Positions 28,716-37,179 of a stretch of 55,257 nt of DNA are shown piece by piece. This DNA comes from Ruminococcus sp. (lineage in GTDB: Bacteria; Bacillota; Clostridia; Oscillospirales; Acutalibacteraceae), in NCBI GenBank assembly GCA_017433905.1, contig JAFRGI010000025.1:1-55257 (forward strand), written 5' to 3'. Both the position numbers and the translations under genes were made by a program. The notes beneath the pieces are model-generated. The model saw nothing but the letters and a program-made list of their open reading frames with translations, ran no database searches and was not told the origin of the DNA. How positions within the stretch are numbered: position 1 is the first letter of the stretch; each line of letters begins with the position of its first letter.

Positions 28716-29420
28716 TCAAAGTGGCTTCGATTTTATCTTTCCGTTCGTACGCGGGTATTTTTCGGGAGTTGGGCGCGTCTTTTCGATTTCTATCAGCGTA
28801 CGTCCGGCGCCGTTGAGTGGAAGTGAAAAGGAAAAGGTATGAATAATTTTTCCGCCGAGAATTCCGACCGCGTTTTTTGCAGCAGCAATTTCTACCTCTG
28901 CACTTCCCTTGAAAGCAACAAAACTGCCCCCGAGTCGGACATACGGCAGACAATATTCACTGAGCACGTTCAACTGTGCGACCGCGCGTGAAACCGCGAG
29001 ATCAAAGGTTTCACGGAGTGCCGGATTATGGCTGCCCTCCTCTGCTCTTGCATGAATGAGATCTGCTTCCACCCCCAGCTCTGTACAAACAAAATTCAAA
29101 AAATTCAGTCGTTTCTGCAAACTGTCGAGCAATGTCAGTTGTATGTCGGGACGGGCGATTTTTAAAACCATTCCGGGAAATCCCGCGCCGGTTCCCACAT
29201 CTATAACGCGCGCGTTTTGCGGCACGTCATAGTAACGAAACAAACTCAGACTATCTGCAAAATGCTTGACCGCCACTCCCTTCAAATCGGTGATGGCTGT
29301 CAGATTCATTTTTTCGTTCCACTCACATAGAAGCGTATAATATCGTTCCAGTTGATTGATTTGATAATCACGGAGTTGTATACGAAATGTCTTGACCGCT
29401 TCTTGTAAAATTGTTCTCAT
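28716..29420 (-). CDS. rsmG: 16S rRNA (guanine-527-N7) methyltransferase RsmG
   Basis: A 234-residue SAM-dependent enzyme that methylates G527 of 16S rRNA. It shows WNEKMNLTAI near residue 34, the SAM-binding VIDVGTGAGFPG near 71-82, LLDSLQKRLNFL and the VSRAVAQL segment. Length and order are normal for the family. It overlaps mnmG by 4 bases (ATGA), the classic gidA-gidB arrangement. The gap of about 130 bases to noc downstream contains a TATGAT-type -10 box, a possible separate noc promoter. Confidence 0.95.
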   Translation of the reverse strand: MRTILQEAVKTFRIQLRDYQINQLERYYTLLCEWNEKMNLTAITDLKGVAVKHFADSLSLFRYYDVPQNARVIDVGTGAGFPGMVLKIARPDIQLTLLDSLQKRLNFLNFVCTELGVEADLIHARAEEGSHNPALRETFDLAVSRAVAQLNVLSEYCLPYVRLGGSFVAFKGSAEVEIAAAKNAVGILGGKIIHTFSFSLPLNGAGRTLIEIEKTRPTPEKYPRTNGKIKSKPL

Positions 29421-31297
29421 GGCTGCTCCTTATTAACCGCCAGCCAAATCAGCAACACGCTGACATCTGCCGGTGATACGCCCGAAATACGGGACGCCTG
29501 ACCGATGCTGATCGGTCGGATTTTGTTAAGCTTTTCCTGCGCCTCCAGACGTAAACCTGTAATATCGCGGTAATCCAAATTTTTTGGCAGACGCTTGTCC
29601 TCAAGACGGCGCATTTGTTCTACTTGACGCATTTGCTTTTGAATATAACCCTCATACTTAATTTCGATCTGCACCTGCTCCATCACATTCCGTTCCAGCA
29701 CAGGACGCTGTGTATCTACAGGAACAAGGGTATCGTAATCAAGCTGTGGACGCTTCATGAGTTCTATCAGACGAACGCCCGTTGTAATCGGTGATGTTTC
29801 ACGTGAAACAAGAATTTGGTTCACTTCATCCGTCGGAGAAATAACGGTTTCCTTCAAGCGTTTGATCTCACGCTTTTTTTCTTCCTGCTTTTGCAGAAAT
29901 GTTTGATAACGTTCCTCCGAAATCAAACCCAGCGCATGTCCTGTCGGCGTCAAACGCTCGTCGGCATTGTCCTGACGAAGCACCAGTCGATATTCACTGC
30001 GCGAGGTCATCATACGGTACGGCTCATTCGCACCCTTTGTCACCAAATCATCCACCAGCGTACCGATATAGGATTGTTCGCGCGTCAGAACGAACGGGTT
30101 CCGATTGAATACCTTATGTGCAGCATTCACACCCGCGACAAATCCCTGCGCCGCCGCTTCCTCATAACCGGAGCTGCCGTTAAACTGCCCCGCTCCGAAC
30201 AAATTCGGAAAATCCTTAAATTCAAGTGTTGGGTGCATGGCAATGGGATCCACACAATCATATTCAATCGCATAGGCAGGACGCATCATCACACAATTTT
30301 CCAAACCCTTGATCGTACGATAAAATTTCAGCTGTACTTCTTCCGGCAGGGAACTACTCATTCCCTGCAAATACATCTCCTCCGTGCTCTCTCCGCACGG
30401 CTCGATAAAGAGCTGATGACGCGGCTTATCGCGAAAACGCATGATCTTATCCTCAAAGCTTGGACAATATCGCGGACCAACTCCCTCAATTCTACCGGCA
30501 TACAGCGGAGAACGATGAATATTATCCAGTATAATTCGCTTTGTCGCATCGTTGGTATAAGTAATATGACAATCTACCCTGTTATCTCCCAGACTTTTCG
30601 TCTCATAGGAAAACGGTTCGGGCGGAACATCTCCTTTTTGTACCTCCAGTGCAGAAAAATCAATCGAACGGCGCAGCACGCGTGCCGGAGTACCGGTTTT
30701 AAAACGCCGCAACGGCAAACCAAGTTTTTTCAGACTTTCACCGAGACGCGTCGCGGGGAATGTGCCGTCCGGACCGCTTTCGTAGCTGACTTCTCCAACA
30801 TAAATTTTTCCGCCGAGATAAGTACCCGTCGCAATCACAACAGTTTTACAAATATACACCGCCCACATCTGCGTGGTCAATTCGTATCCGTCGTTTGTCT
30901 GTTTGATATCAATGATTTCCGCCTGTCTTAGCTCGAGATTTTCCTGTAACTCAAGCTTGTGTTTCATGGTATCGGCATATTTTCGGCGATCAATCTGCGC
31001 TCGCAGAGAATGCACGGCAGGGCCCTTTCCCCTATTTAGCATGCGCGACTGCAAAAAACATGCGTCGGCTGTCTTTCCCATCTCTCCACCGAGCGCATCC
31101 AGCTCACGAACCAAATGTCCTTTTGCTGTACCGCCGATCGAAGGATTGCAGGGACAGTTGCCCACGGCATCCATATTGATCGTGAAAATCGCCGTATGAC
31201 ATCCGAGGCGCGCAGAGGCAAGCGCTGCCTCAATTCCTGCGTGACCCGCACCAATTACGGCGACGTCATATTTTCCTGCTTGATATGTTGTCATCAT
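29417..31297 (-). CDS. mnmG: tRNA uridine-5-carboxymethylaminomethyl modification enzyme MnmG
   Basis: A 626-residue FAD protein that, with MnmE, makes the cmnm5 (or nm5) group at wobble uridine 34 of several tRNAs. The N-terminal dinucleotide fold VIGAGHAGIEAA, the CNPSIGGTAKGHLVRE region and the FKTGTPARV segment are all present. The C-terminal helical domain ends with the IGQASRISGVSPADVSVLLI tRNA-binding signature. I chose ATG 31297 (AGGAAG 5-7 bases upstream); ATG 31315 immediately after the mnmE stop is possible but lacks a ribosome site. A perfect parS lies inside the gene at 29795, read as VSRET. Confidence 0.97.
   Translation of the reverse strand: MMTTYQAGKYDVAVIGAGHAGIEAALASARLGCHTAIFTINMDAVGNCPCNPSIGGTAKGHLVRELDALGGEMGKTADACFLQSRMLNRGKGPAVHSLRAQIDRRKYADTMKHKLELQENLELRQAEIIDIKQTNDGYELTTQMWAVYICKTVVIATGTYLGGKIYVGEVSYESGPDGTFPATRLGESLKKLGLPLRRFKTGTPARVLRRSIDFSALEVQKGDVPPEPFSYETKSLGDNRVDCHITYTNDATKRIILDNIHRSPLYAGRIEGVGPRYCPSFEDKIMRFRDKPRHQLFIEPCGESTEEMYLQGMSSSLPEEVQLKFYRTIKGLENCVMMRPAYAIEYDCVDPIAMHPTLEFKDFPNLFGAGQFNGSSGYEEAAAQGFVAGVNAAHKVFNRNPFVLTREQSYIGTLVDDLVTKGANEPYRMMTSRSEYRLVLRQDNADERLTPTGHALGLISEERYQTFLQKQEEKKREIKRLKETVISPTDEVNQILVSRETSPITTGVRLIELMKRPQLDYDTLVPVDTQRPVLERNVMEQVQIEIKYEGYIQKQMRQVEQMRRLEDKRLPKNLDYRDITGLRLEAQEKLNKIRPISIGQASRISGVSPADVSVLLIWLAVNKEQP
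29795..29810. promoter_or_regulatory. parS centromere site 2 (inside mnmG)
   Basis: A second perfect TGTTTCACGTGAAACA palindrome, embedded in the mnmG coding sequence about 2.35 kb from site 1. Confidence 0.96.
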
Positions 31298-31315
31298 GAT
31301 TCTTCCTGTTTCCAT

Positions 31316-32689
31316 TTATTTTCCAACGCAGAAATGATGAAAAACACGATCTATCACTTCTTCGCTTGTTTTTTCACCCGTCATCTCCAGCAATTCCGAA
31401 ATCGCATCTTCCAGCGAAACGGTAATCGCGTCAAAGGTCATTCCAAATTCCAAAGCCGTCCTGGCCTCTGTTACGGAATGCAATGCGTTAGCAACATTGC
31501 TTCTCTGCCGCTCATTCGATAAGATTCCTTCACTGGGATTAAGACAATCCGTACCGGCAATTTTTTCTACAGCGCGAATCACATCCTCCCTGCCTTCGCC
31601 TTTAGCGGCAGAAATAAATACTATATTGCTTATTTTGTTTTTTATTTTGTTTATATCTAATTGATTTTCCAAGTCTGACTTATTAATAATCGCGATGGTG
31701 GGAACCTCCGAAGACAAATCCATCAAATCCAAATCTTCTCCGTCAAGCTCTCGGCTGTTATCAAAAACAGCCAGAAGCAACCCGCACTGACCGAGCTTTT
31801 TTCGCGCACGCTCCACACCGATTTTTTCCACGGCGTCATCGGTATCGCGCAAGCCCGCAGTATCACTCAAGCGAAGAATCACATCTCCCACCAAAACAGT
31901 ATCCTCCACCACATCCCGCGTGGTACCCGGAATATCTGTTACAATGCTCTTCTCGTAACCCGAAAGCAAATTCATCAGTGTGCTTTTACCTACATTCGGT
32001 CTGCCTGCAATCACGGTATCAATACCCTGCTTGACTGCCTGACCCATATCATAGGTTTCCAACAAGTGCTGCAATGTCTTTTCTGCATGCTCGCAAACCG
32101 AACGAATATCCCCCTCGCTTACCTCGGCAATGTCCTCCTCGGGATAATCCGCCCATGCAGAAAGATGCGCTGTCAGGGAAAGAAGTTCATCCTTGACCTC
32201 CGTGATGATCTTACGCAATGCTCCCTCCTTGATGGAAACAGCCGTACGCGCAGCGCTTCTGCTTTTGGCGGAGATGATATCCATGACAGCTTCGGCTTCG
32301 GTAAGATCAAGCTTTCCGTTGAGAAACGCACGTTTGGTAAACTCTCCGGCTTCCGCAGGAACAGCACCGGCTTCCAGAACAGCACGCAACACCAGTTTGG
32401 TAATATACATACCGCCGTGACAGGACAATTCTACCACATCCTCGCCCGTATAACTGTGCGGCGCACGAAAAACCAGCGCGACCGCCTCGTCCAAGGTTTC
32501 TCCCCTCGAAACGATATTGCCAAACGCGGCAGTATAACCTCTCATATCAGAAAGCCTTCTACCGTTAATATTTTGAAAAACTTTGTCGGCAACCGCCGTT
32601 GCCCCGCCGCCGGAAATGCGAATTACGCCGATTCCGCCCTCTCCCTGCGCCGTGCTGATGGCTGCTATAGTTGTATTTTGTTTCATCAT
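31316..32689 (-). CDS. mnmE: tRNA modification GTPase MnmE
   Basis: A 457-residue GTPase partner of MnmG. The N-terminal tetrahydrofolate-binding domain (TTIAAISTAQGEGGIGVIR) is followed by helical domains and an inserted G domain with GRPNVGKST (G1), DIPGTTRD (G2), DTAGLR (G3) and NKSD (G4). The C-terminus is the required Cys motif FCVGK. Three consecutive ATG codons (32692, 32689, 32686) follow AGGA; I picked the middle one, the third is equally plausible. A terminator hairpin at 32782-32807 separates it from jag. The mnmG frame starts at once after the stop codon. Confidence 0.96.
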   Translation of the reverse strand: MMKQNTTIAAISTAQGEGGIGVIRISGGGATAVADKVFQNINGRRLSDMRGYTAAFGNIVSRGETLDEAVALVFRAPHSYTGEDVVELSCHGGMYITKLVLRAVLEAGAVPAEAGEFTKRAFLNGKLDLTEAEAVMDIISAKSRSAARTAVSIKEGALRKIITEVKDELLSLTAHLSAWADYPEEDIAEVSEGDIRSVCEHAEKTLQHLLETYDMGQAVKQGIDTVIAGRPNVGKSTLMNLLSGYEKSIVTDIPGTTRDVVEDTVLVGDVILRLSDTAGLRDTDDAVEKIGVERARKKLGQCGLLLAVFDNSRELDGEDLDLMDLSSEVPTIAIINKSDLENQLDINKIKNKISNIVFISAAKGEGREDVIRAVEKIAGTDCLNPSEGILSNERQRSNVANALHSVTEARTALEFGMTFDAITVSLEDAISELLEMTGEKTSEEVIDRVFHHFCVGK

Positions 32690-32771
32690 CATTTTCCTAA
32701 TTAAAGTGCCGCCCATGATTAAGGCAACAGATGGAATGTGTTTTGTTAGAAATAAGTATAAAAATATCCGA

Positions 32772-32807
32772 TACAAAAAACAAAGGAGCGGACACAGCCG
32801 CTCCTTT
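32772..32807 (-). terminator. Terminator between jag and mnmE
   Basis: Minus-strand perfect 10-bp stem AAAGGAGCGG/CCGCTCCTTT (32782-32791 with 32798-32807), 6-base loop, then GTTTTTTG. It closes the rpmH-to-jag block, so mnmE must have its own promoter or rely on readthrough. Confidence 0.85.
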
Positions 32808-32819
32808 CACACTATTTTA

Positions 32820-33668
32820 TCAATTAATTCTGCCGTAAAGACCTGTTTCGCCGCCTTCATTGAGCGGTACTCTGTCGGGATCAACAGGCGCTGTTTGGGT
32901 GGTATTCGGCTTTCGGCCGCCACCATTATAAGGACGCTTGCCGCCTCTGCGGTTATTCTGATAACCACCCCTGCGGTTATTTTTTGACTTCGGGTCGGGA
33001 CCGATCACAACATGACGCGAAGCGTTTTCGCCCTCACTCCATGAAATGGCTCCGTTAACTTTTTGAACAGATGTATGAATAATCCGTCTCTCATACGGAT
33101 TCATCGGTTCAAGACTGGTTTTCTTACCCGTCTTAATCGCCTTAAACGCCAGTTTTCTGCCAAGGCTTTCCAGCGTCTTTTCTCTTTTTTCACGATAGTT
33201 CCCCGTGTTGACCGTCACCTTGATATAAGGATCCTCTCCGTGATTGGCAACCAAACTGGTCAGATATTGGAGCGCATCGAGCGTCTCTCCTCTTCTGCCG
33301 ATCACAAAACCGACGTCCTCACCCGAAAGATTAAACTCAACGGCATTATCACCGGTTGTCTTTTCAATTACGACTCCCGTGAGATTCATTTTATCCAACA
33401 TATTTCTGAGGAAAACCTCAGCCTTATCATCGAACAGCTTCTTTTCTGTATCGGATGATTTCTCGGCAGAAACTTCCTCTACAGCCACTTCTTCAATATA
33501 AACTCTAACTTTGGCAGGTTTACCGCCGAAAAGACCGAATTTCTTCTTTTCTTCTGTCTGAATAATCTCAAACTCATATTCGGCGGTATCGTCCAGTCCT
33601 AGCTCTGCTTTTGCTTTAAGAAGAGCTTCCTGTACGTCAAGACCCTCGCAAATTGCTTCTTTTATCAT
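32820..33668 (-). CDS. jag: RNA-binding protein Jag/KhpB with RG-rich C-terminal tail
   Basis: A 282-residue protein: Jag-N domain (1-55, ending in KKKFGLFG), linker, KH domain (about 95-165, with GFVIGRRGETLDALQYL) and R3H domain (about 170-230, NPYERRIIH). KhpB/Jag binds RNA together with KhpA and influences division and cell-wall synthesis. The last 55 residues are unusual: Asn/Arg/Gly-rich repeats (NNRRGGYQNNRRGG) followed by a Pro/Thr segment, reminiscent of RGG RNA-binding tails. The gene lies 19 bases after yidC, the normal context. Confidence 0.93.
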   Translation of the reverse strand: MIKEAICEGLDVQEALLKAKAELGLDDTAEYEFEIIQTEEKKKFGLFGGKPAKVRVYIEEVAVEEVSAEKSSDTEKKLFDDKAEVFLRNMLDKMNLTGVVIEKTTGDNAVEFNLSGEDVGFVIGRRGETLDALQYLTSLVANHGEDPYIKVTVNTGNYREKREKTLESLGRKLAFKAIKTGKKTSLEPMNPYERRIIHTSVQKVNGAISWSEGENASRHVVIGPDPKSKNNRRGGYQNNRRGGKRPYNGGGRKPNTTQTAPVDPDRVPLNEGGETGLYGRIN

Positions 33669-33687
33669 TTTTTAACCTCTGGTTTGA

Positions 33688-34683
33688 TTATTTCTTTTTC
33701 TTTTTTGCCGCATTTGGCTTACCTGCCTCAACTGTTTCTCTCGGCGCATACACATAAGGAACCTTCGCCTCATTTTCAAACATCAGCGCAGCATGTCTTG
33801 CCTCACTGTTGGCAATCAACTTAACGGGACTGAACAGCTTGGAAAGCACGATCGACTGAATCAAACTGATAACAGCGGAAATAAACCAATAAAAACCGAG
33901 CGCACTGGGCACAGAATACGTAATGTAAGCCGAAAACAACGGGAGAAGATATAAAGCGAACTTCATACAGCCCTGCTGCTGTCCCATAGCGTTGCTGTTA
34001 ACCTTTGTCATAATAAACTGGGAACCGATGTTAGCCACCAGACAAAGTGCAGGGAACAGCAAATACCACGACCAAAAACCATGGTCTGCCGGAATACTGA
34101 GCAAATCAAAACCAAACAGACCGAATCCATCCGAAAAAGTATGGATCATCGAGATATCGTCGGGCGAAAACAGCGACTGAATCGTCGGCGACGCATTGAT
34201 AAAATGATCGTACTTAAACAAATCAAGCAGCGCAATCTGATGATAGGTAGGATTTGTATTGACAACATATCCCGGAATCTTTGACATGTAAGAAACAGCC
34301 GTATTCACGGCGTCGCTGTTAAGATGCAGTGTATTGGTAAGCGGATAAGCGACGGCGTAAAACACGCCGAAGAGAACAAGCATCGGAACAATTGTGGTCA
34401 AACATCCGCCCATCGGCTTCACGCCTTCTTTTTCATACAGCTTGTTCATTTCTTCCTGAAGGAGTTGGCGGTTGTTGGCGTATTTTTCTCTCAGTTCTTT
34501 TTGCTTCTTGGCAAGTCGCGCCTGTCCCGCCATAGATTTCTGCTGTTTAATGGAGAACGGCAGAATAACCAGCTTGACGAGTACAGTAAATACAATGATC
34601 GCGAGTCCGAAGTTTTTAAACAGAGAAAACGCGATCCAAAGTATATAGCCGAGGAAGTAACCGAGAAAACCGAAAATTTGCAT
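33688..34683 (-). CDS. yidC: Membrane protein insertase YidC/SpoIIIJ/Oxa1
   Basis: A 331-residue insertase of the Gram-positive YidC type. The first hydrophobic helix is near residues 18-42. The 45-85 region is a positively charged coiled cytoplasmic loop (IKQQKSMAGQARLAKKQKELREKY) that follows the hydrophilic-groove helix, and further helices follow (about 95-115, 215-235, 262-290). The tail is Lys-rich (KKKKK), usual for ribosome contact. There is no clear lipobox Cys at the N-terminus, unlike Bacillus SpoIIIJ. It sits between yidD and jag in the conserved origin cluster. Confidence 0.95.
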   Translation of the reverse strand: MQIFGFLGYFLGYILWIAFSLFKNFGLAIIVFTVLVKLVILPFSIKQQKSMAGQARLAKKQKELREKYANNRQLLQEEMNKLYEKEGVKPMGGCLTTIVPMLVLFGVFYAVAYPLTNTLHLNSDAVNTAVSYMSKIPGYVVNTNPTYHQIALLDLFKYDHFINASPTIQSLFSPDDISMIHTFSDGFGLFGFDLLSIPADHGFWSWYLLFPALCLVANIGSQFIMTKVNSNAMGQQQGCMKFALYLLPLFSAYITYSVPSALGFYWFISAVISLIQSIVLSKLFSPVKLIANSEARHAALMFENEAKVPYVYAPRETVEAGKPNAAKKKKK

Positions 34684-34701
34684 ATTTAACCTCGCTTAAT
34701 T

Positions 34702-34917
34702 TCATTTTTCAGGAACAGGATCATATCCTCCCTTTGAAAAAGGATTGCAGCGTATAATACGCCACAGGGTCAGAGCGCCGCCCTTGAGCGCTCCGAAGCG
34801 TTCAATTGCCTCAAGTCCGTACTGCGAACAGGTTGGGTAATACTTGCAGTGGGCACGGGTATACGGGGAAATTGCGGACTTATAGAATTTTATCAACGCA
34901 ATCAATATTCTTTTCAT
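34702..34917 (-). CDS. yidD: Membrane protein insertion efficiency factor YidD
   Basis: A 71-residue protein with the family signature: amphipathic start ([15 protein letters not shown]), [19 protein letters not shown] and a [13 protein letters not shown] ending. It assists YidC-dependent membrane insertion at the inner face. It starts 6 bases after the rnpA stop without a strong ribosome site, so translation is probably coupled to rnpA. Confidence 0.96.
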   Translation of the reverse strand: MKRILIALIKFYKSAISPYTRAHCKYYPTCSQYGLEAIERFGALKGGALTLWRIIRCNPFSKGGYDPVPEK

Positions 34918-34923
34918 GTCGGA

Positions 34924-35271
34924 TCACAGGTCAATTAATATGCCTGCCTGCTTCAAGTGGTATCTCATTGCCCTCTCAACATCCTGCGTCTTGGTAGCGG
35001 GTGTTTTTGACCGCGCTACAAATATCATCTCGTACCCACTCTTCAGCTCCGGATACAGATGGTCGTACGACGCTCTGATTACTCTTCTTGCCCTTGAACG
35101 CCTGACAGCATTGCCTACTTTTTTTCCTGTGGTAATTCCATATCGCGGCGGCTGACGCCTGTCCCTATTCTTCATCACATACGTCACAAGCACGGGACTC
35201 ACAAAGGATTTTCCCTTTTTATACAGCCGGGAAAACGTCCTGTTTTCTTTAATCGTCAAATATCTTGACAT
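34924..35271 (-). CDS. rnpA: Ribonuclease P protein component
   Basis: A 115-residue basic protein that binds RnpB RNA for 5' maturation of tRNA precursors. The order is typical: IKENRTFSRLYKKGKSFVSP, a central strand GITTGKKVGNAV and the RNR-like RRSRARRVIRASY helix. I chose ATG 35271 (GGAGG 6 bases upstream) over a longer frame of 16 more codons. Between rpmH and rnpA lies a hairpin (35310-35337) that could tune expression relative to rpmH. Confidence 0.96.
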   Translation of the reverse strand: MSRYLTIKENRTFSRLYKKGKSFVSPVLVTYVMKNRDRRQPPRYGITTGKKVGNAVRRSRARRVIRASYDHLYPELKSGYEMIFVARSKTPATKTQDVERAMRYHLKQAGILIDL

Positions 35272-35309
35272 TTTCAGCCTCCAACCATCCGCAACAAAAC
35301 AATATGAAA

Positions 35310-35337
35310 GAAAGACCACATGGAAAAGTGGTCTTTC
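35310..35337 (-). promoter_or_regulatory. Attenuator-like hairpin between rpmH and rnpA
   Basis: On the minus strand GAAAGACCAC pairs with GTGGTCTTTC (10 bp, 8-base loop), starting 3 bases after the rpmH stop. The following tail (TTTCATATTG) is only partly T-rich, so partial termination or RNA processing is more likely than full termination. This would let rpmH be made in excess over rnpA. Confidence 0.6.
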
Positions 35338-35339
35338 CT

Positions 35340-35474
35340 TTAGTAAGACAACCTTTTTCTGCCTTTAGCTCTTCTTCTTGCTAAAACTTTTCTGCCGTTG
35401 GATGTGGACATTCTCTTTCTGAAGCCATGCTCTTTCTTTCTGTGAAGCTTCTTAGGCTGGTATGTTCTCAGCAT
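35340..35474 (-). CDS. rpmH: 50S ribosomal protein L34
   Basis: A 44-residue, very basic ribosomal protein: [20 protein letters not shown] at the start and [13 protein letters not shown] at the end, the full L34 pattern. It is too short for most gene callers' minimum. GGGAGG precedes the ATG at 35474 by 9 bases and a consensus promoter lies at 35516-35544. It is the first gene of the leftward rpmH-rnpA-yidD-yidC-jag operon. Confidence 0.98.
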   Translation of the reverse strand: MLRTYQPKKLHRKKEHGFRKRMSTSNGRKVLARRRAKGRKRLSY

Positions 35475-35515
35475 AACTGAAACCCTCCCTTCAAATTATA
35501 GCCTTACAATATAGC

Positions 35516-35544
35516 ATTATATCTCATTTTTTTCATTTCGTCAA
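35516..35544 (-). promoter_or_regulatory. Promoter of the rpmH operon
   Basis: Minus-strand -35 TTGACG (35539-35544), 17-base spacer, perfect -10 TATAAT (35516-35521). Confidence 0.8.
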
Positions 35545-35684
35545 GTATTTTAAATCGCGGACTAGGGGTACTGACATGGGTAGTTGCACGTTTAGACGGG
35601 ATAGGATCTTCTTACCCACACTATTCCCATTTTTAAATCACAGCCTCCCACGCCAACGCCCCTTAATCTGCAATTTTAAAATAC
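35545..35684. other. rpmH-dnaA intergenic region with a DnaA-box-like site
   Basis: This gene-free part of the rpmH-dnaA gap holds TTACCCACA at 35612-35620 (one mismatch to TTATCCACA). A similar 9-mer in the other orientation (TAACCCACA, 35733-35741) lies just past the dnaA promoter. These could be DnaA boxes for autoregulation or a first half of a split origin. Purine-rich and GGG-containing tracts fill the remainder. Confidence 0.45.
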
Positions 35685-35713
35685 TTGCAATTTTGGAAGA
35701 TAAGATGTATAAT
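35685..35713 (+). promoter_or_regulatory. Promoter of dnaA
   Basis: Plus-strand -35 TTGCAA (35685-35690), 17-base spacer, perfect -10 TATAAT (35708-35713). A DnaA-box-like TAACCCACA lies just downstream on the other strand (35733-35741), in a position to block transcription when DnaA is abundant. Confidence 0.75.
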
Positions 35714-35856
35714 GAAATAGAATAAAATTTAATGTGGGTTAATTTGCGAAAAGAGTAGGACAGAGAATTTTTCTGATGATTTTACTGCCGAAAAAGCCTG
35801 TGCAGGACATCATTTCACAGGCGAATCGTCTCTCCTACCGGAAAGGAAAAAGGTAT

Positions 35857-37179
35857 ATGGATTCATTTAACGACGCATGGGAACTGATCTGCTCCTACTG
35901 TCAAAATAAAATCACGGATGTTGCTTACAATACATGGATCAGCCGTATAAAACCGCTCAAGTTGGATTTTGACAACAACACAGCTTATCTGATTGTGCCC
36001 AACGATTTTCACCGGCAAACCATCAAACGCTGCTATATTCCTCTTTTGAACGAAGCGTTCGAGGCAATTTTTGATAACAAATTTGAAATCGACCTGAAAA
36101 CGCCTGAAGAAGCGCATGTGACAACACCTGTCAAGCAGGTCATTGAAGAGCAAACCAACACAGACTATGAATATACGTTTGACAACTTTATCGTCGGTCC
36201 GTCCAATAAATTTGCGCACGCCGCGTGTCTCGCCGTCGCAACAAATCCGTCCAAAGCCTATAATCCTCTGTTTCTGCACGGAAACTCGGGACTGGGCAAA
36301 ACACATCTTCTTTACGCGATCGGAAATGAAATAAAAAAGAATGATCCCGACAAGGTGATTTGCTACATCAAGGGAGACGACTTTACCAATGAGTTGATCG
36401 AATCTCTTCGCCTTGCAAAAATGGCAGAATTCCGCAAAAAGTATCGCCAAGCCGACGTCCTTCTTGTAGACGATATTCAGTTTATCGGCGGTAAAGAAAG
36501 CACACAGGAGGAATTTTTCCATACCTTTAATACACTTCACGAAGCGCACAAACAGATCGTGTTAACCTCTGACCGACCGCCGAAAGAAATCCGCACCCTT
36601 GATGACAGACTGCGCTCACGTTTTGAACAGGATTTGATTGCAGATATCCAGCCTCCCGATGTGGAAACCAGAATTGCCATTATAAAAAGAAAAGCGGAAA
36701 TGCTGGATCTCGACCTCTCTAACGAGATCTGCGAGTATATAGCCAATAAGCTTAAATCCAATATTCGACAGCTGGAGGGCACTGTCAAAAAGCTCAAGGC
36801 AAAATCTTACCTGAACAACGAAAAGCCTACTCTCAGCTCCGTACAGGAGGTCATCGCAGACGTTCTCAACAACGACGTCCCTCCCGAGGTAACCGTAGAA
36901 CGAATCATAGATGAAGTAGCGCGCACCTACGGCATGACGCCCGAGGATATCACCAAGCAAAAGAGCAAAAAAGCAAATGTCAGCAACGCCCGTCACATTG
37001 CCATTTATATCACACGCGAATTGACCAATCTTACGGTCAAGGAAATCGGCAATCTTTTCGGCGGCAGACACTACACGACCGTTCTTTATTCTATCACCAA
37101 GGTTAGCGAACAGCTGGAAAAAGACCAGAAAACCAAAGAACTTGTCGATGATATGATCAAAAACATCAAAAACCGCTGA
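35857..37179 (+). CDS. dnaA: Chromosomal replication initiator DnaA
   Basis: A 440-residue AAA+ initiator that binds DnaA boxes and opens the origin. Domain I is at the N-terminus (DSFNDAWELICSYC, TWISRIKPL). The AAA+ domain starts with YTFDNFIVGPSN and has Walker A GNSGLGKTH near 142-150, Walker B LLVDDIQFI near 202 and the sensor region LTSDRPPKEI. The C-terminal helix-turn-helix has the DnaA signature (about 378-415, SNARHIAIYI, GGRHYTTVLYS). I chose ATG 35857 (AAAGGAAAAAGG just upstream); the frame opens 27 codons earlier at ATG 35776 with a poorer ribosome site. Confidence 0.98.
   Translation: MDSFNDAWELICSYCQNKITDVAYNTWISRIKPLKLDFDNNTAYLIVPNDFHRQTIKRCYIPLLNEAFEAIFDNKFEIDLKTPEEAHVTTPVKQVIEEQTNTDYEYTFDNFIVGPSNKFAHAACLAVATNPSKAYNPLFLHGNSGLGKTHLLYAIGNEIKKNDPDKVICYIKGDDFTNELIESLRLAKMAEFRKKYRQADVLLVDDIQFIGGKESTQEEFFHTFNTLHEAHKQIVLTSDRPPKEIRTLDDRLRSRFEQDLIADIQPPDVETRIAIIKRKAEMLDLDLSNEICEYIANKLKSNIRQLEGTVKKLKAKSYLNNEKPTLSSVQEVIADVLNNDVPPEVTVERIIDEVARTYGMTPEDITKQKSKKANVSNARHIAIYITRELTNLTVKEIGNLFGGRHYTTVLYSITKVSEQLEKDQKTKELVDDMIKNIKNR

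Noticed and set aside
29170-29181. ATTCCGGGAAAT as a Noc-binding site
   Set aside because: It is shorter than the Bacillus 14-bp site ATTTCCCGGGAAAT and lies in rsmG as coding sequence; a single partial match is not enough.
29816-30931. A 371-codon plus-strand frame inside mnmG
   Set aside because: It is antisense to the conserved MnmG sequence; no independent support.
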